A DNA stretch of 26,930 nucleotides from Tritrichomonas musculus (Eukaryota > Parabasalia > Tritrichomonadida > Tritrichomonadidae): NCBI GenBank assembly GCA_039105265.1, contig JAPFFF010000308.1, forward strand, positions 1 to 26,930, in the 5' to 3' direction. Numbering within the stretch: position 1 is the stretch's first letter; each line of letters begins with the position of its first letter. The notes under the pieces are model-generated. The model was not told the origin of the DNA. It was given only the letters and a program-made list of their open reading frames with translations, and made no database searches. Positions 7,201 to 16,779 of this stretch are shown in pieces. The translations under genes were made by a program, and so were the position numbers.

Positions 7201-10200
7201 TAGAATTTGATTCTTCGTTCAAACACAGGAAGATTTACTTGTTGATAAGAACTACTCTTTCTGAAGCAGTTAGCACCATCAAGGAGGTTAAATGTAATTT
7301 CCTCTCCATCATAAAGTTTCTCATATAGTTGCTCAATTGTTATACCCATTCTTTTTGCTTTGTTCAGGATAACTTGTTTTGGTATTCCTTTTAATCTAAT
7401 GTGATAGCCTTCATTACCTTTTTCATCAACTAGGATATCTAAGTAACTTTTCTTTCCTAATGCTATTAATTTCCTGGAATGAACACTACCGACAGCACCA
7501 TTAAACGAATCAAAGTCACAATGAAACTGTGTCATCTTCTTACCAATCAACTCCTTCCCATATTTTTTCTTGAACACCTCAGCTATCCTTGGTACATCTA
7601 TTTCTCTAACGTGTACGCTATCTGTATCTGTATAGTAGATGTCTATTCCATTTTGCTCAGCTGTACTCATTACCCTATTCATTAAATGTTTGCTCCATGA
7701 CAAGACACTAGCACCAAAATGAGGTAAATTAAAATGACTGTTTATTGGTTTAACCTTCTTAACATATACATTATCAATTGACTTGTTCTCTATCACCTCT
7801 GTTATGTAATTATAGTTCTTCCATATATATTTAATGGCTTTATCTTTTGGTATGCATTTAGTTTCAGTTGTTGTTGCCTTTAGGATAGATTTTCCGTAAA
7901 TGGAATTAAGAAGTAGTTTAATGGTTTGTTGCAATGGATTGTTAGCATCTTGGTATCTCCTTCTTAGATTGAACAATTTCTCTATAAATACATTAATCTT
8001 GTTGTTGAATCCTTTGTCAAAGTAATATCCTCTAATAAACTCATAATCGAAATCATAAAACTCCATCAAGTCCATAAAAGCTCTCTTGTCTATGTAATAA
8101 TTGTTGATGGGGTTGTTGTTAAATATTTTTGACCCTTGATCGTTCCTACTAAATATTTGACCAAATTTATATGGTTTGTCAGCCTTGCACTTGATCTTCT
8201 TGATATTGATTTCAATGAAGAACTGATCAAAATCTAATAATTCTTTCGTAAACATATCCGATGGGCCCGCACGATTAGTACCTGAGGCCTCCAGGCGAAT
8301 TACTTCTGGCACTCCTTTAGGTACACCAGACATAATACTCATTGCACTAGGATATAAACTGACTGCATCAAAATCTTGTATCCTTTCCTCTATATATTGC
8401 TTTTCATTATTAGCTGTCATTGTTCTACCTCCACTAACGCATCTCTGAATGAAGTTTTGTGGTTTACCACTAAGTTGATAACACCCATCAAAGCAACCAA
8501 ATTTATATGCATAATAGTAGCCAATAGAGCTAATGGATATAAAGTTATGGACATCAAGCATCTTTGTCTTCGTCTGCTTAAATACTTCTACCAGATCTCT
8601 ATTAAATTTCTCTACTCCCTTCATCAATACTATGCAATCCAGTTTGCAATAATAGATAGCATACTTCATAATATCAATAGCTCCTCCAACATATGCACCA
8701 CAAGCTTTTGCATTATCTATTAATTGCTTCCAGTCTTGTTTTATCTGTGTCAATGGTTTCTTGTCTTGGTTCTCTAAGTAATACTGTAGTTGAAATTCAA
8801 GCGCAGAGACAGTTTTCCTATTTATGTTCCTTTCAGTATATATTTTATATGCCATTACCTCTTTATGAACTGGTAACTGAAACATCTTACCAAATGAAGC
8901 TAATGCAGCAGGGATGATAGAGTAGCTATTGCGGAAAGTTAATCTCTTGTTAGGTTTATACTTTGTCATGACTATTTGCAGAATCGTTCCACTTCTCTCT
9001 GTTATTTGTACATCCCATCCAGGAGTATTTATAAAGAAACAAGCATCATATTTAAGGTTATGGAAGTAAATGAGAGAATTGTTCTCCAATGACTTTAGTA
9101 ATCTGTCAGCAATATTCTCCCCATCAAATATCATTTTATGAATTAACTCTTTGGTCCTGTACACAGTAATATTTAGATAAGGCATATGGGGTGATACAGT
9201 GGTATTAGTTTCAAAATCAGAATAATAAATCCTACTCCACTCTCTCTCCTTTTTCGTCTCTGATGAATCTATTAGTTTACAGCACAATTCAGGATCATAT
9301 TCAAGGTCCGTATAATCCGCTAAGTGAGAGTTGTATTCATTCGTTGCTAAGATATTCATTTCACAGTTCTTTATCTCCCTGAACTTTCCTTCTTTAAATA
9401 GCTTGCGAAATATTGCCATAGGTTTAACACCATTTAGGGGTTTATATATCATGTAATGGTTCTTGTACAGTAATAAGTCAACAATTCGGTCAAACTCTTT
9501 GGCCCATGGTCTCTTTCTTGTATCTATTTTTATTTGTAGTTGGCTTCTTTCATCATATTTCTCATCAATCCTTCTTACAACAAAATGGCATTTAAACTGC
9601 TTGGCTATATCGTATATCAAGTTATTGGGGATTAACCTAGTCTTGACCATAAAGCGTAAATAATTAATTTCCTCATCAGTGAATACTCCAGACTGAATGC
9701 AAGCATATACCAAACAATTGTCTTTATAGTTCTTCTTATCAACTGTCTTGAATATTTGGTACTGTGATAAGTCTAAATCAGAGAGATTAATATAAGGGAA
9801 GAATCCACCTTCTGGATTATCGCGATAATCTTCGTCGACTTCAACTTCTTCTTCATACAACTTACCTTTATTATCTTCTTTATTAATAGTGAATGATGTT
9901 TGCTTGCCTCTCTTTCTATTTTTAATGAAGAGCAACTGGTATTTTGCAGGGATGAATACATTGCCAACCCAAGGATTATTGTCTGAACAGTCATCATTCA
10001 AGTCTATTGTCCCTGATATATGTCCTATTGTTGAATCTAATCTTCGTGCCTTGGAAAGTGTAAACCATTTGTATTCCTCACCACCTAATGATTCGCTTTT
10101 TACTACTATATTCTTCTTGTTCTCTTTGTGTAATTGTCTTAATGTTTCAGTGAAAGCAAGTCTCTTATCCTCATCATCACCTATATCTATGTCAAATGAT

Positions 10201-10352
10201 ATTTCTTTCTTAGCCTTGGTCATGAATTCTTTCAAATATTTCTTGAACTTTCGTTTGTCTCTTACGTCTTTCACCCTTTGCTTATACTCTTTTCTTGCTT
10301 CCGTTCTTGCAGTCGAATAGAGGTCAACTGATATATCAAAGAGGTATGTCAT
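7200..10352 (-). CDS. POLB: Protein-primed type B DNA polymerase (Polinton pPolB)
   Basis: A 1050-residue replicative polymerase. Exonuclease motifs: YSDFETNT (about residue 380), YFHNLKYDACFF (about 430) and YAIYYCKLDC (about 565). Polymerase motifs: DFDAVSLYPSAM (about 660; motif A), KLLLNSIYGK (about 815; motif B) and YYTDTDSVH (about 906; motif C). All key acidic residues are visible. The long insert between motifs A and B fits the protein-primed subgroup, which copies linear genomes from a terminal protein. Residues 200-270 (DNCLVYACIQSGVFTDEEIN and following) form an extra N-terminal region seen in Polinton polymerases. The gene is divergent from the 10408 nuclease across 55 bases and is followed by the 350-residue gene. 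Confidence 0.93.
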   Translation of the reverse strand: MTYLFDISVDLYSTARTEARKEYKQRVKDVRDKRKFKKYLKEFMTKAKKEISFDIDIGDDEDKRLAFTETLRQLHKENKKNIVVKSESLGGEEYKWFTLSKARRLDSTIGHISGTIDLNDDCSDNNPWVGNVFIPAKYQLLFIKNRKRGKQTSFTINKEDNKGKLYEEEVEVDEDYRDNPEGGFFPYINLSDLDLSQYQIFKTVDKKNYKDNCLVYACIQSGVFTDEEINYLRFMVKTRLIPNNLIYDIAKQFKCHFVVRRIDEKYDERSQLQIKIDTRKRPWAKEFDRIVDLLLYKNHYMIYKPLNGVKPMAIFRKLFKEGKFREIKNCEMNILATNEYNSHLADYTDLEYDPELCCKLIDSSETKKEREWSRIYYSDFETNTTVSPHMPYLNITVYRTKELIHKMIFDGENIADRLLKSLENNSLIYFHNLKYDACFFINTPGWDVQITERSGTILQIVMTKYKPNKRLTFRNSYSIIPAALASFGKMFQLPVHKEVMAYKIYTERNINRKTVSALEFQLQYYLENQDKKPLTQIKQDWKQLIDNAKACGAYVGGAIDIMKYAIYYCKLDCIVLMKGVEKFNRDLVEVFKQTKTKMLDVHNFISISSIGYYYAYKFGCFDGCYQLSGKPQNFIQRCVSGGRTMTANNEKQYIEERIQDFDAVSLYPSAMSIMSGVPKGVPEVIRLEASGTNRAGPSDMFTKELLDFDQFFIEINIKKIKCKADKPYKFGQIFSRNDQGSKIFNNNPINNYYIDKRAFMDLMEFYDFDYEFIRGYYFDKGFNNKINVFIEKLFNLRRRYQDANNPLQQTIKLLLNSIYGKSILKATTTETKCIPKDKAIKYIWKNYNYITEVIENKSIDNVYVKKVKPINSHFNLPHFGASVLSWSKHLMNRVMSTAEQNGIDIYYTDTDSVHVREIDVPRIAEVFKKKYGKELIGKKMTQFHCDFDSFNGAVGSVHSRKLIALGKKSYLDILVDEKGNEGYHIRLKGIPKQVILNKAKRMGITIEQLYEKLYDGEEITFNLLDGANCFRKSSSYQQVNLPVFERRIKF

Positions 10353-10407
10353 TTAAGTGTAAATAAGAAATAAAAAAATATCACGCTAAATATTTATTAA
10401 CCCTAAA
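10353..10407. promoter_or_regulatory. Divergent promoter region, polB / MUG113 nuclease
   Basis: Fifty-five AT-rich bases separate the start codons of polB (minus) and the nuclease at 10408 (plus). They must hold both 5' leaders; AACCCTAAAATG precedes the nuclease start. Confidence 0.4.
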
Positions 10408-10731
10408 ATGGTAGAATACATATATTTGATTCGTGAAAGGGAATTTTCTTATTCTAATCAACCTGTATACAAAATTGGTAGAACAAATAAGATTGCAACA
10501 AGAATGGGACAATATCCAAAAGACAGCGAAGTATATATAATTGAAGCAGTAAGTGATTCAGTAAAAGTGGAAAAAGAATTAATAACAATATTTGAAGAAA
10601 ATTATAAGAGAGCAACAACAAGAGATGGAACAGCATTTATAGGTAATGAGTACTTTGTTGGGAATGTGAATGAAATGATATATATTATTAGGACTTATAT
10701 CCAATATCATTGTCCCAGAGCTATCATTTAG
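10408..10731 (+). CDS. GIY-YIG-like nuclease, MUG113/T5orf172 family
   Basis: A 107-residue protein. YIYLIREREF at the start and PVYKIGRTNKIATRMGQYP (about residues 19-37) give the GIY-YIG-like strand pair and the catalytic arginine helix of the T5orf172/MUG113 group. A further helix (KVEKELITIFEENYK) and NEYFVGN follow, the latter with a conserved-position glutamate. These small nucleases are frequent in iridoviruses, mimivirus relatives and phages. The length is normal for a stand-alone domain. It is divergent from polB, and its end overlaps by 8 bases the end of the convergent gene at 10724. A role in recombination, DNA processing or homing is inferred. Confidence 0.8.
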   Translation: MVEYIYLIREREFSYSNQPVYKIGRTNKIATRMGQYPKDSEVYIIEAVSDSVKVEKELITIFEENYKRATTRDGTAFIGNEYFVGNVNEMIYIIRTYIQYHCPRAII

Positions 10732-11455
10732 TAAGGATGTCATATATATCAGCCTCTTGGCTTGGTTTTATTTTTAAGGTAATGAAGAGAGGAGATTTTA
10801 ATATTACTGGTTGAAACATGAAATCAACTAATCTCATTTCCAAATATTTTAATGAATCCGTATTAACTTTTATTTTTATTGGCTTAGTCATGTCATAGTT
10901 AACTATCATTGCCTCTTGATCCATTATCATTGTGTCAATGTTTGCAAGGATGCTTGGGGTATATTCTTGGTCTCCAATTGATGAATGAGTTGCTACCCCC
11001 TGTAATGAAACTAAATACAACTTATTGGCAAAATCAAGTATAGGTAGATCAGGTACATTTTTTTCTTCATTAGCTTTTACATCAAATTCCTTGCAGTTGA
11101 ACAAACCAGTAATCAATTTTGCTCTATGACTTCCTTCCTTGAATGTAATATTTTCAGTAGATGTTAATGATATGGTTCTGTTATTGATATTCTTGAAGGT
11201 GATAGTAGTCTGACGAGAATTTAGAAATTTGACTAGATATCCAAATGAATAGGTATACATCTCCTCGAAATCAATTCGTACCTCACTCTTTGATGTAGTA
11301 AATATTAAATAATCTTCCGCAGTTGTCATTAATATGTTGGCTTTGGTATTAATAGATGAAACATAGTACTTCACGTATGGACATTTCCATGGGATATCAA
11401 TATTAAGTCTTACCGTATTATAATTACCTGGTTGACTCTGAACACTATACAACAT
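10724..11455 (-). CDS. Penton / minor capsid protein candidate (Polinton PX-like)
   Basis: A 243-residue beta-rich protein. It contains VKYYVSSINTKANILMTTAE, an ITFKNINNRTISLTSTENI strand pair, FKEGSHRAKLITGLF (about residue 105), NKLYLVSLQGVATHSSIGD, and near the end LEMRLVDFMFQPVILKSPLF. This arrangement (a short strand-rich domain, a K/R-L-x-x-G-L turn, then a strand pair ending in a hydrophobic run) is what I expect for the single jelly-roll penton (PX) of Polintons and virophages; this is by eye only. It is convergent with the MUG113 nuclease and divergent, across 18 bases, from the fibre-type ORF at 11474, so it sits among virion genes. Confidence 0.5.
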   Translation of the reverse strand: MLYSVQSQPGNYNTVRLNIDIPWKCPYVKYYVSSINTKANILMTTAEDYLIFTTSKSEVRIDFEEMYTYSFGYLVKFLNSRQTTITFKNINNRTISLTSTENITFKEGSHRAKLITGLFNCKEFDVKANEEKNVPDLPILDFANKLYLVSLQGVATHSSIGDQEYTPSILANIDTMIMDQEAMIVNYDMTKPIKIKVNTDSLKYLEMRLVDFMFQPVILKSPLFITLKIKPSQEADIYDILTK

Positions 11456-11473
11456 AATTTAATTTCTGATAAA

Positions 11474-12628
11474 ATGTCTTTGGCACTGTATTCTGCAAAG
11501 AGCAAGGAAGCATATAAACTCAAATCAAATGATATAGAAATCACTATTGATGAAGAAGATGGTAAACGACTAAACATTGAAAACACTATTGAACCTGGCG
11601 AAATGGTGCAATTTAATTGTATCTACAACAAAGCTGAAATAGATGAAAAAATAGTTGGTGATTATTTCGAAAAAAATGGATTCGAAAACTTTGGTGCGCT
11701 TAATCTTATGGCAGGGAAAGGCATTTATACATGGAATACTGACGGTACACTGACACCAAAAATACAATATTGTGCAAGCTTCAATAAGCTCTATGAAAGA
11801 CTACGAGATAGTGCTACTAATTTACATACCTTTCTAGCTAAAATGAAGGATGACGTAGATTCTGGTATTGCACCTGGTGCTACATTAAACTATTTTACAG
11901 GTGAGGTAAATGATAAAGAAATAATAACAGAATCATATGATGTTAGTACACACAAGAAACTAATAGAAGCACTTACACAGAATCATCAAGGTATGCTAAA
12001 TGTAATGAACTTAATGATTAAAAATATAGATGATGTAAATAATGCAATTGCACCTAGTATTGATTGGTCTAAACTATCTGATTTAAAAATAATTGTTGAA
12101 CATGTAGATAAAACTACTCAAGCCTTAACTTATGAAACGGAGGACAAGAAACCAGAAAGTATGGACGCTATAATACAAGATATAAGTACAAGTAATGAAA
12201 ATATATCTAAATGGATAGCAAATAATACTGTTAATTTTACTGAGGTAGAACCTGTTAAATATGTTGATGAAAAGGTTAATGAAACTACTAATGAAACTAC
12301 CTATGATGTCAATGAGACTAACATAACTAACATGAAAGACTTTGTTAATAAAACAAATACAACAGCTGCTAATATTACTAAATGGATAGATGCGTTAAAT
12401 GATCAAACTATATCTTATGAGACCCTCTTGAACTTAACAGGTGGAAATACTTCTATGTGCTTAATTAATAAAACAACTGGTGAACCTGAAATACATGAGG
12501 TTAAAATAGAAATTGATGAAACAACACCTGACCTGAAACAACTCCTACTCCTACACCTGAACCTACGCCTACACCTGAACCTACGCCTACACCTACACCT
12601 ACTCCAACTGAGCCACCAAATGAGTTAG
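11474..12628 (+). CDS. Fibre/surface-type helical protein
   Basis: I start this ORF at the ATG at 11474, after the AT-rich leader shared with the divergent penton candidate, rather than at the upstream in-frame ATG at 11432, which lies inside that neighbour. The protein is about 384 residues, polar and helical. It has two related segments, ENISKWIANNTVNFT and ANITKWIDALNDQT (near residues 240 and 310), separated by a threonine/asparagine-rich stretch with many N-x-T sequons. It has no membrane segment. The end of the ORF lies in a short tandem repeat (12545-12606). The first of three consecutive large rightward ORFs at the right of element A, it is likely part of the surface or fibre apparatus. 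No family recognised. Confidence 0.5.
   Translation: MSLALYSAKSKEAYKLKSNDIEITIDEEDGKRLNIENTIEPGEMVQFNCIYNKAEIDEKIVGDYFEKNGFENFGALNLMAGKGIYTWNTDGTLTPKIQYCASFNKLYERLRDSATNLHTFLAKMKDDVDSGIAPGATLNYFTGEVNDKEIITESYDVSTHKKLIEALTQNHQGMLNVMNLMIKNIDDVNNAIAPSIDWSKLSDLKIIVEHVDKTTQALTYETEDKKPESMDAIIQDISTSNENISKWIANNTVNFTEVEPVKYVDEKVNETTNETTYDVNETNITNMKDFVNKTNTTAANITKWIDALNDQTISYETLLNLTGGNTSMCLINKTTGEPEIHEVKIEIDETTPDLKQLLLLHLNLRLHLNLRLHLHLLQLSHQMS
12545..12606 (+). repeat. Short tandem repeat, CCTACA/CCTGAA units
   Basis: Hexamer-based tandem repeat with an 18-base higher-order unit (CCTACRCCTACACCTGAA) present about two and a half times. Short repeats of this sort are prone to copy-number change. Confidence 0.75.
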
Positions 12629-12642
12629 TTAACCAAGATGAT

Positions 12643-15600
12643 ATGGTTTATGAAATTCCCACTACTGATGAATTAAAGAATTTGATAACAAATAAGATTC
12701 CAGTTAATAATGCCCCTGAAGAACTCACAATCAATGTATCTAAGTATTGGTTATATAGTAAAAAGACAATTGGATGGATAAAAGGCTTATTGTATAATAT
12801 AATTTCGACTACTCTATATCTTGCTAAGATGTCTTTTAAATTAACCTATAAAACAATCGATTACGCCTTTATTCAAACCCTGAAAACATTATATAATATA
12901 TATTATTTTCTCTGGTCTCATTTTAAATGTATTGTGTTTGAAGGGTATCGAAACGTAAAAGACGCACTTACAGGGGAGATAAAAGAAGAAAATATAGTAT
13001 TTAAAGTAACTAACTATGATAGTGAAATAGAAAATTTTGTTGGTGAAATAGACCCTGACTTTGAAGAAATGCTAGAGGGTTTTAAGGAAATCACACCAAC
13101 TACTAAAACAGTTGATGAGTTGAAGAAGAAAGGATATAAAGAAGTTAATGTAGCATGTACATCATGGGAAGTATTCTGGGGAAACGCTTGGAAGTTAATT
13201 AAAAGACCATTTATAGCTTTATGGAATGGAGTTAAGAAGTTTGGTAATGATACATATTTATTCTTTACAGGTGAAGATAATGATGGTAAAGGAACATATT
13301 GGGAAAATTGTCCACATATGTTGAGGATTACAATAATAGCTTTCGTCTTGGGTGGTGCAGCAGTTTCTATCGGAGCTCTTGCAGTTTTGTATGTAATATG
13401 TCCAATCGCTGAAAAACTCTTTAATGGATTTGAATATATTATGATCAAATTATCGGGTAATGACCCAGTTCCTATTGCTTATGCTCGTACATTAGCAGAA
13501 GATGCCATAGTAGACCCTGATGGAAATAAGATAGATATTGATATTGATTATGAACTATTAGAAATATTTAGACAAGAATATAATGCAAAAGTAGTAGACT
13601 ACAAGGTTATGAATAATGAGATATCAACTCCTTCTACTGACTCTAAATATTTTACATTAAAAGAATCAGATCAATTATATTTATATAGACCATCAAAAGT
13701 ATATGAAGAATCTAATTATTATTGTATGAGATGGGATATAGATAAAGATTATGATTTATCATTGAATATGGTATTTAGGTTCAAGGACTATTTATTTAGG
13801 CACACTTGGGAATTAATATGGGATGGGAAAAATTGGACAGGAAATAACTGTCAAAATGTGTTTACAGCAAAAATATCATACATGAATAATAATAGCGGAG
13901 CTCCAGCAATAATAATTAAAAAGAACGAACTAATTGGGAAATGGATAAAAGGAACAATAAAAGAAGATTTAACAGATGATGATAATTATGCTCACATACT
14001 AAAAGACTATCTTACAAATTGGAGAGTTGTTAAGAAAGATGGAACCATATTAAACGTAGGAACAACTGCAGTTTTTGATCCTAGCAGTTCAGGTACATTC
14101 ACACAAGATGGAAATAAATATGAACAAGCTAGAATGTATGTTGATGCACCAAGCGGATTAAAAGAAGAAGACGGATTATATGTTTATGCAGATTTAAATA
14201 TTAATGGAAACATAACAGAATTAAAATGGGATTGTCATCCTGAACACTGTATTAATTCTGGAGTCATGCACACTTATGGATCAAATCCTTGTCTAGAATC
14301 ATTTAATTATCAGCGAGAAAAAAGACATTCCATAAAAATCATTGAAGGATTTAACCATAAGAGCATTCGAATATACATGGAAAAAGAATTATTTGAATTT
14401 GATGTAAAAGTTAATCCATTTAACATAATCTTACAAGAACAATTTTATGAAGTAGAGCCAGATCCAAGAAACTGTTCAACTATATCAACAGATTTAAATA
14501 TTTATTCATCAAAGATTATATGGGCTGATAATATCATGACGATGAGAAGAGACTTAAATGTTGTTGGAGGAATTACTGACATATTGCAATATGATTATGC
14601 TTTATTGAAACAGACAGTTGATAATCTAGCTGAGCAAATGAGAATTCAAGCCATGTATAATGAATATACTGATAGCATTAAACAAGGTATATCAGTTGCA
14701 AATACGATTTTAAATATTCTAGCTTCAGTAGTATCGATTGCAGGGGTACTCTCAACATTAAATATGTCCAATAACTCAGTAAATATTAATACATATCAAA
14801 CAACACCTTTCCCTGGGCCAGGAGGAAATGGTGGAGGAGGTGGAGGTGGAGGTTATCCAGGTGATGGAGGTAGTGGCTTTCAAGGTAAGTTTTTGGTGAA
14901 TGTTGATTTGAAGGCTGATAAGATGACTATGGAAAGATTTTTGCCAACTACAACAACTGTTCAAATACCCGTGGCTGGAGCTATATCAACATTTTCAGCA
15001 ACACAGGTTGTTCTATCTACAACACATGCATTAACTCAGTTAGGAAATGCTATTGCTACACTTGGTTCGAATGTATTAAATTTCTTTAGGAATAGACCAG
15101 ATACGAATGGAACTGAAACATTAAATATTAATTCATCCTCGATTACAATAACTGATAATGATACTGATAATGCAACTAATACTATCACAACCACTGAACA
15201 ATCATTAGTGAGAACTCATAGAGAAGTTCAGCCACAAGTTGTTACAGATGAAACAGATGAGATTCGAACAGATATAACTGTACCACAGACTACAATGACA
15301 AATACAGCTTCAACTACGATTGCACTTAGGAATCAAGTTCCTGTTATTGATATTGCTGGAACTCAGTATACCTTAGAAGACATAGCTGATTTGACAAGAG
15401 AAGAACGAAATGCATTAGTTGCTAATCATCCTGATATCTTACGTATCCAATATCATGGAAGAGAGTGGTTTAATGTGTATGATTTGTTTTATAATGACCA
15501 ACTCATTATCCATAATAATGTATTTCAACGAAGGACTCTAATAAGACCAGCTGATATTGAGATGACAGATAGAATACATAGAGCTACTGATAATAATTGG

Positions 15601-16752
15601 TCAATAGAATGGGAAGGAACAACATACACAGCGAGAGATATTGAACAATTATCTATGCAAGATAGACTAAATTTACCATTTGTTCAAAATGGAGATATTG
15701 GTTTAGAACCTTACTTGAATGACCAAACAATGGAGGCATGGATAAATATTATTGACCATAGAGGAGAGACTATTGACCCAATTGTTGCTACTATTGATTA
15801 TTCTGCTCCAACAACAGCAAATATTAGTGGAGGTCAAGTACGATTTGTTGGAATAAATTCACAAATAGAAGTCAATGCAAATGGAGTTAGATATCAGCAT
15901 TATGACCTTGTTGCCACAACAGATACTTGGACAGTACCAGGAACAACACCAGCAATAACAGCAAGAATGATAGAACAAATGAGTGATGAACAAAGAGGAG
16001 AACTAATGGATAATATTTATTCTCATGGTAATCTTTTAGCTTTTAATGACACATTAGATGAAACAACTGGTGAAGAAATAACACAAGTACTATATAATGG
16101 AAATGTAGTTGCTACAATAGATAGAAGAAGACTACATGTAATTAATATTGTGAATGGAGTGATAGAAATGTACCAACAAGATGGTGTTATAAGTGCAACT
16201 ACCCAGGTTATTATGGGAGCAGTAGGTTATGTTGCTAGAAGGTTCTTACATGGTCAATGGCAGTTTGTTAGACATCATCCTGGTGATGCAGCAGCAATAG
16301 CAGGAGTAGCAGCAGAAGCATATGTAGCAAATAGAATAGGATTATTTAATATTCCAAGTTGGTTCCGTCGTAATGATAACCCAGAAACATTAGCAGAGGA
16401 AGATGTATTAGAAAAGATTCTTGCATGGGCATATCATGAAGAAACAGATGATGAACCTGAACTTGAAATAACAATGAAGGATGCTGACAAGATGATGGTT
16501 TCATTTGATACATGTATTAATATTGCAAAGACATATCGCGATACTTTAAAGGGTACAATAGCATTCATGTGCGAGAAAATAAAAGAACTAGAAAGCAAGT
16601 CAAGTACTAAGCATCCACTGGAGGATATAGATATGACTGCTTATATTACTAAAGCAGAAGTGAAGGAAATGATAGACCAGAAGGATGCATATATTGATAC
16701 TCTTGAGACAAGACTTGCTACATTAGAGAAGAAGTGCGCAAATATAGAGTAG
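12643..16752 (+). CDS. Giant fibre/surface protein with membrane segments and Gly-rich linker
   Basis: A 1369-residue ORF. Near residues 60-100 are aromatic, helical segments. Near 227-255 lies a strong hydrophobic segment (ITIIAFVLGGAAVSIGALAV). Residues 345-400 (LYLYRPSKVYE, RWDIDKDY) and 598-640 (QFYEVEPDP then TDLNIYSSKIIWADNI) match segments of the next large ORF (16780-20670), so the two are paralogues. A second hydrophobic segment (about 690-710) precedes a glycine-rich linker. Three degenerate repeats start near residues 900, 988 and 1096, each with G-T-x-Y-T-like and D-I-x-x-L-x-x-x-x-R-x-x-L elements. The C-terminus is a coiled coil. A virion surface or entry protein is likely; the family is not recognised. 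Confidence 0.6.
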   Translation: MVYEIPTTDELKNLITNKIPVNNAPEELTINVSKYWLYSKKTIGWIKGLLYNIISTTLYLAKMSFKLTYKTIDYAFIQTLKTLYNIYYFLWSHFKCIVFEGYRNVKDALTGEIKEENIVFKVTNYDSEIENFVGEIDPDFEEMLEGFKEITPTTKTVDELKKKGYKEVNVACTSWEVFWGNAWKLIKRPFIALWNGVKKFGNDTYLFFTGEDNDGKGTYWENCPHMLRITIIAFVLGGAAVSIGALAVLYVICPIAEKLFNGFEYIMIKLSGNDPVPIAYARTLAEDAIVDPDGNKIDIDIDYELLEIFRQEYNAKVVDYKVMNNEISTPSTDSKYFTLKESDQLYLYRPSKVYEESNYYCMRWDIDKDYDLSLNMVFRFKDYLFRHTWELIWDGKNWTGNNCQNVFTAKISYMNNNSGAPAIIIKKNELIGKWIKGTIKEDLTDDDNYAHILKDYLTNWRVVKKDGTILNVGTTAVFDPSSSGTFTQDGNKYEQARMYVDAPSGLKEEDGLYVYADLNINGNITELKWDCHPEHCINSGVMHTYGSNPCLESFNYQREKRHSIKIIEGFNHKSIRIYMEKELFEFDVKVNPFNIILQEQFYEVEPDPRNCSTISTDLNIYSSKIIWADNIMTMRRDLNVVGGITDILQYDYALLKQTVDNLAEQMRIQAMYNEYTDSIKQGISVANTILNILASVVSIAGVLSTLNMSNNSVNINTYQTTPFPGPGGNGGGGGGGGYPGDGGSGFQGKFLVNVDLKADKMTMERFLPTTTTVQIPVAGAISTFSATQVVLSTTHALTQLGNAIATLGSNVLNFFRNRPDTNGTETLNINSSSITITDNDTDNATNTITTTEQSLVRTHREVQPQVVTDETDEIRTDITVPQTTMTNTASTTIALRNQVPVIDIAGTQYTLEDIADLTREERNALVANHPDILRIQYHGREWFNVYDLFYNDQLIIHNNVFQRRTLIRPADIEMTDRIHRATDNNWSIEWEGTTYTARDIEQLSMQDRLNLPFVQNGDIGLEPYLNDQTMEAWINIIDHRGETIDPIVATIDYSAPTTANISGGQVRFVGINSQIEVNANGVRYQHYDLVATTDTWTVPGTTPAITARMIEQMSDEQRGELMDNIYSHGNLLAFNDTLDETTGEEITQVLYNGNVVATIDRRRLHVINIVNGVIEMYQQDGVISATTQVIMGAVGYVARRFLHGQWQFVRHHPGDAAAIAGVAAEAYVANRIGLFNIPSWFRRNDNPETLAEEDVLEKILAWAYHEETDDEPELEITMKDADKMMVSFDTCINIAKTYRDTLKGTIAFMCEKIKELESKSSTKHPLEDIDMTAYITKAEVKEMIDQKDAYIDTLETRLATLEKKCANIE

Positions 16753-16779
16753 AATAGAGAATTATTTTTTTGGACTTAA
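16753..16779 (+). promoter_or_regulatory. Poly-T start region
   Basis: ATTATTTTTTTGGACTTAAATG: a T-run nine bases before the ATG at 16780, the same type of leader as in the left gene series. Confidence 0.4.

Noticed and set aside
9889-10320. Plus-strand open frame of 143 codons inside polB
   Set aside because: Antisense to the polymerase; serine/leucine-rich composition typical of reverse-frame noise.
13014-13448. Minus-strand open frame of 144 codons inside the first giant surface ORF
   Set aside because: Antisense shadow; no leader motif and no domain.
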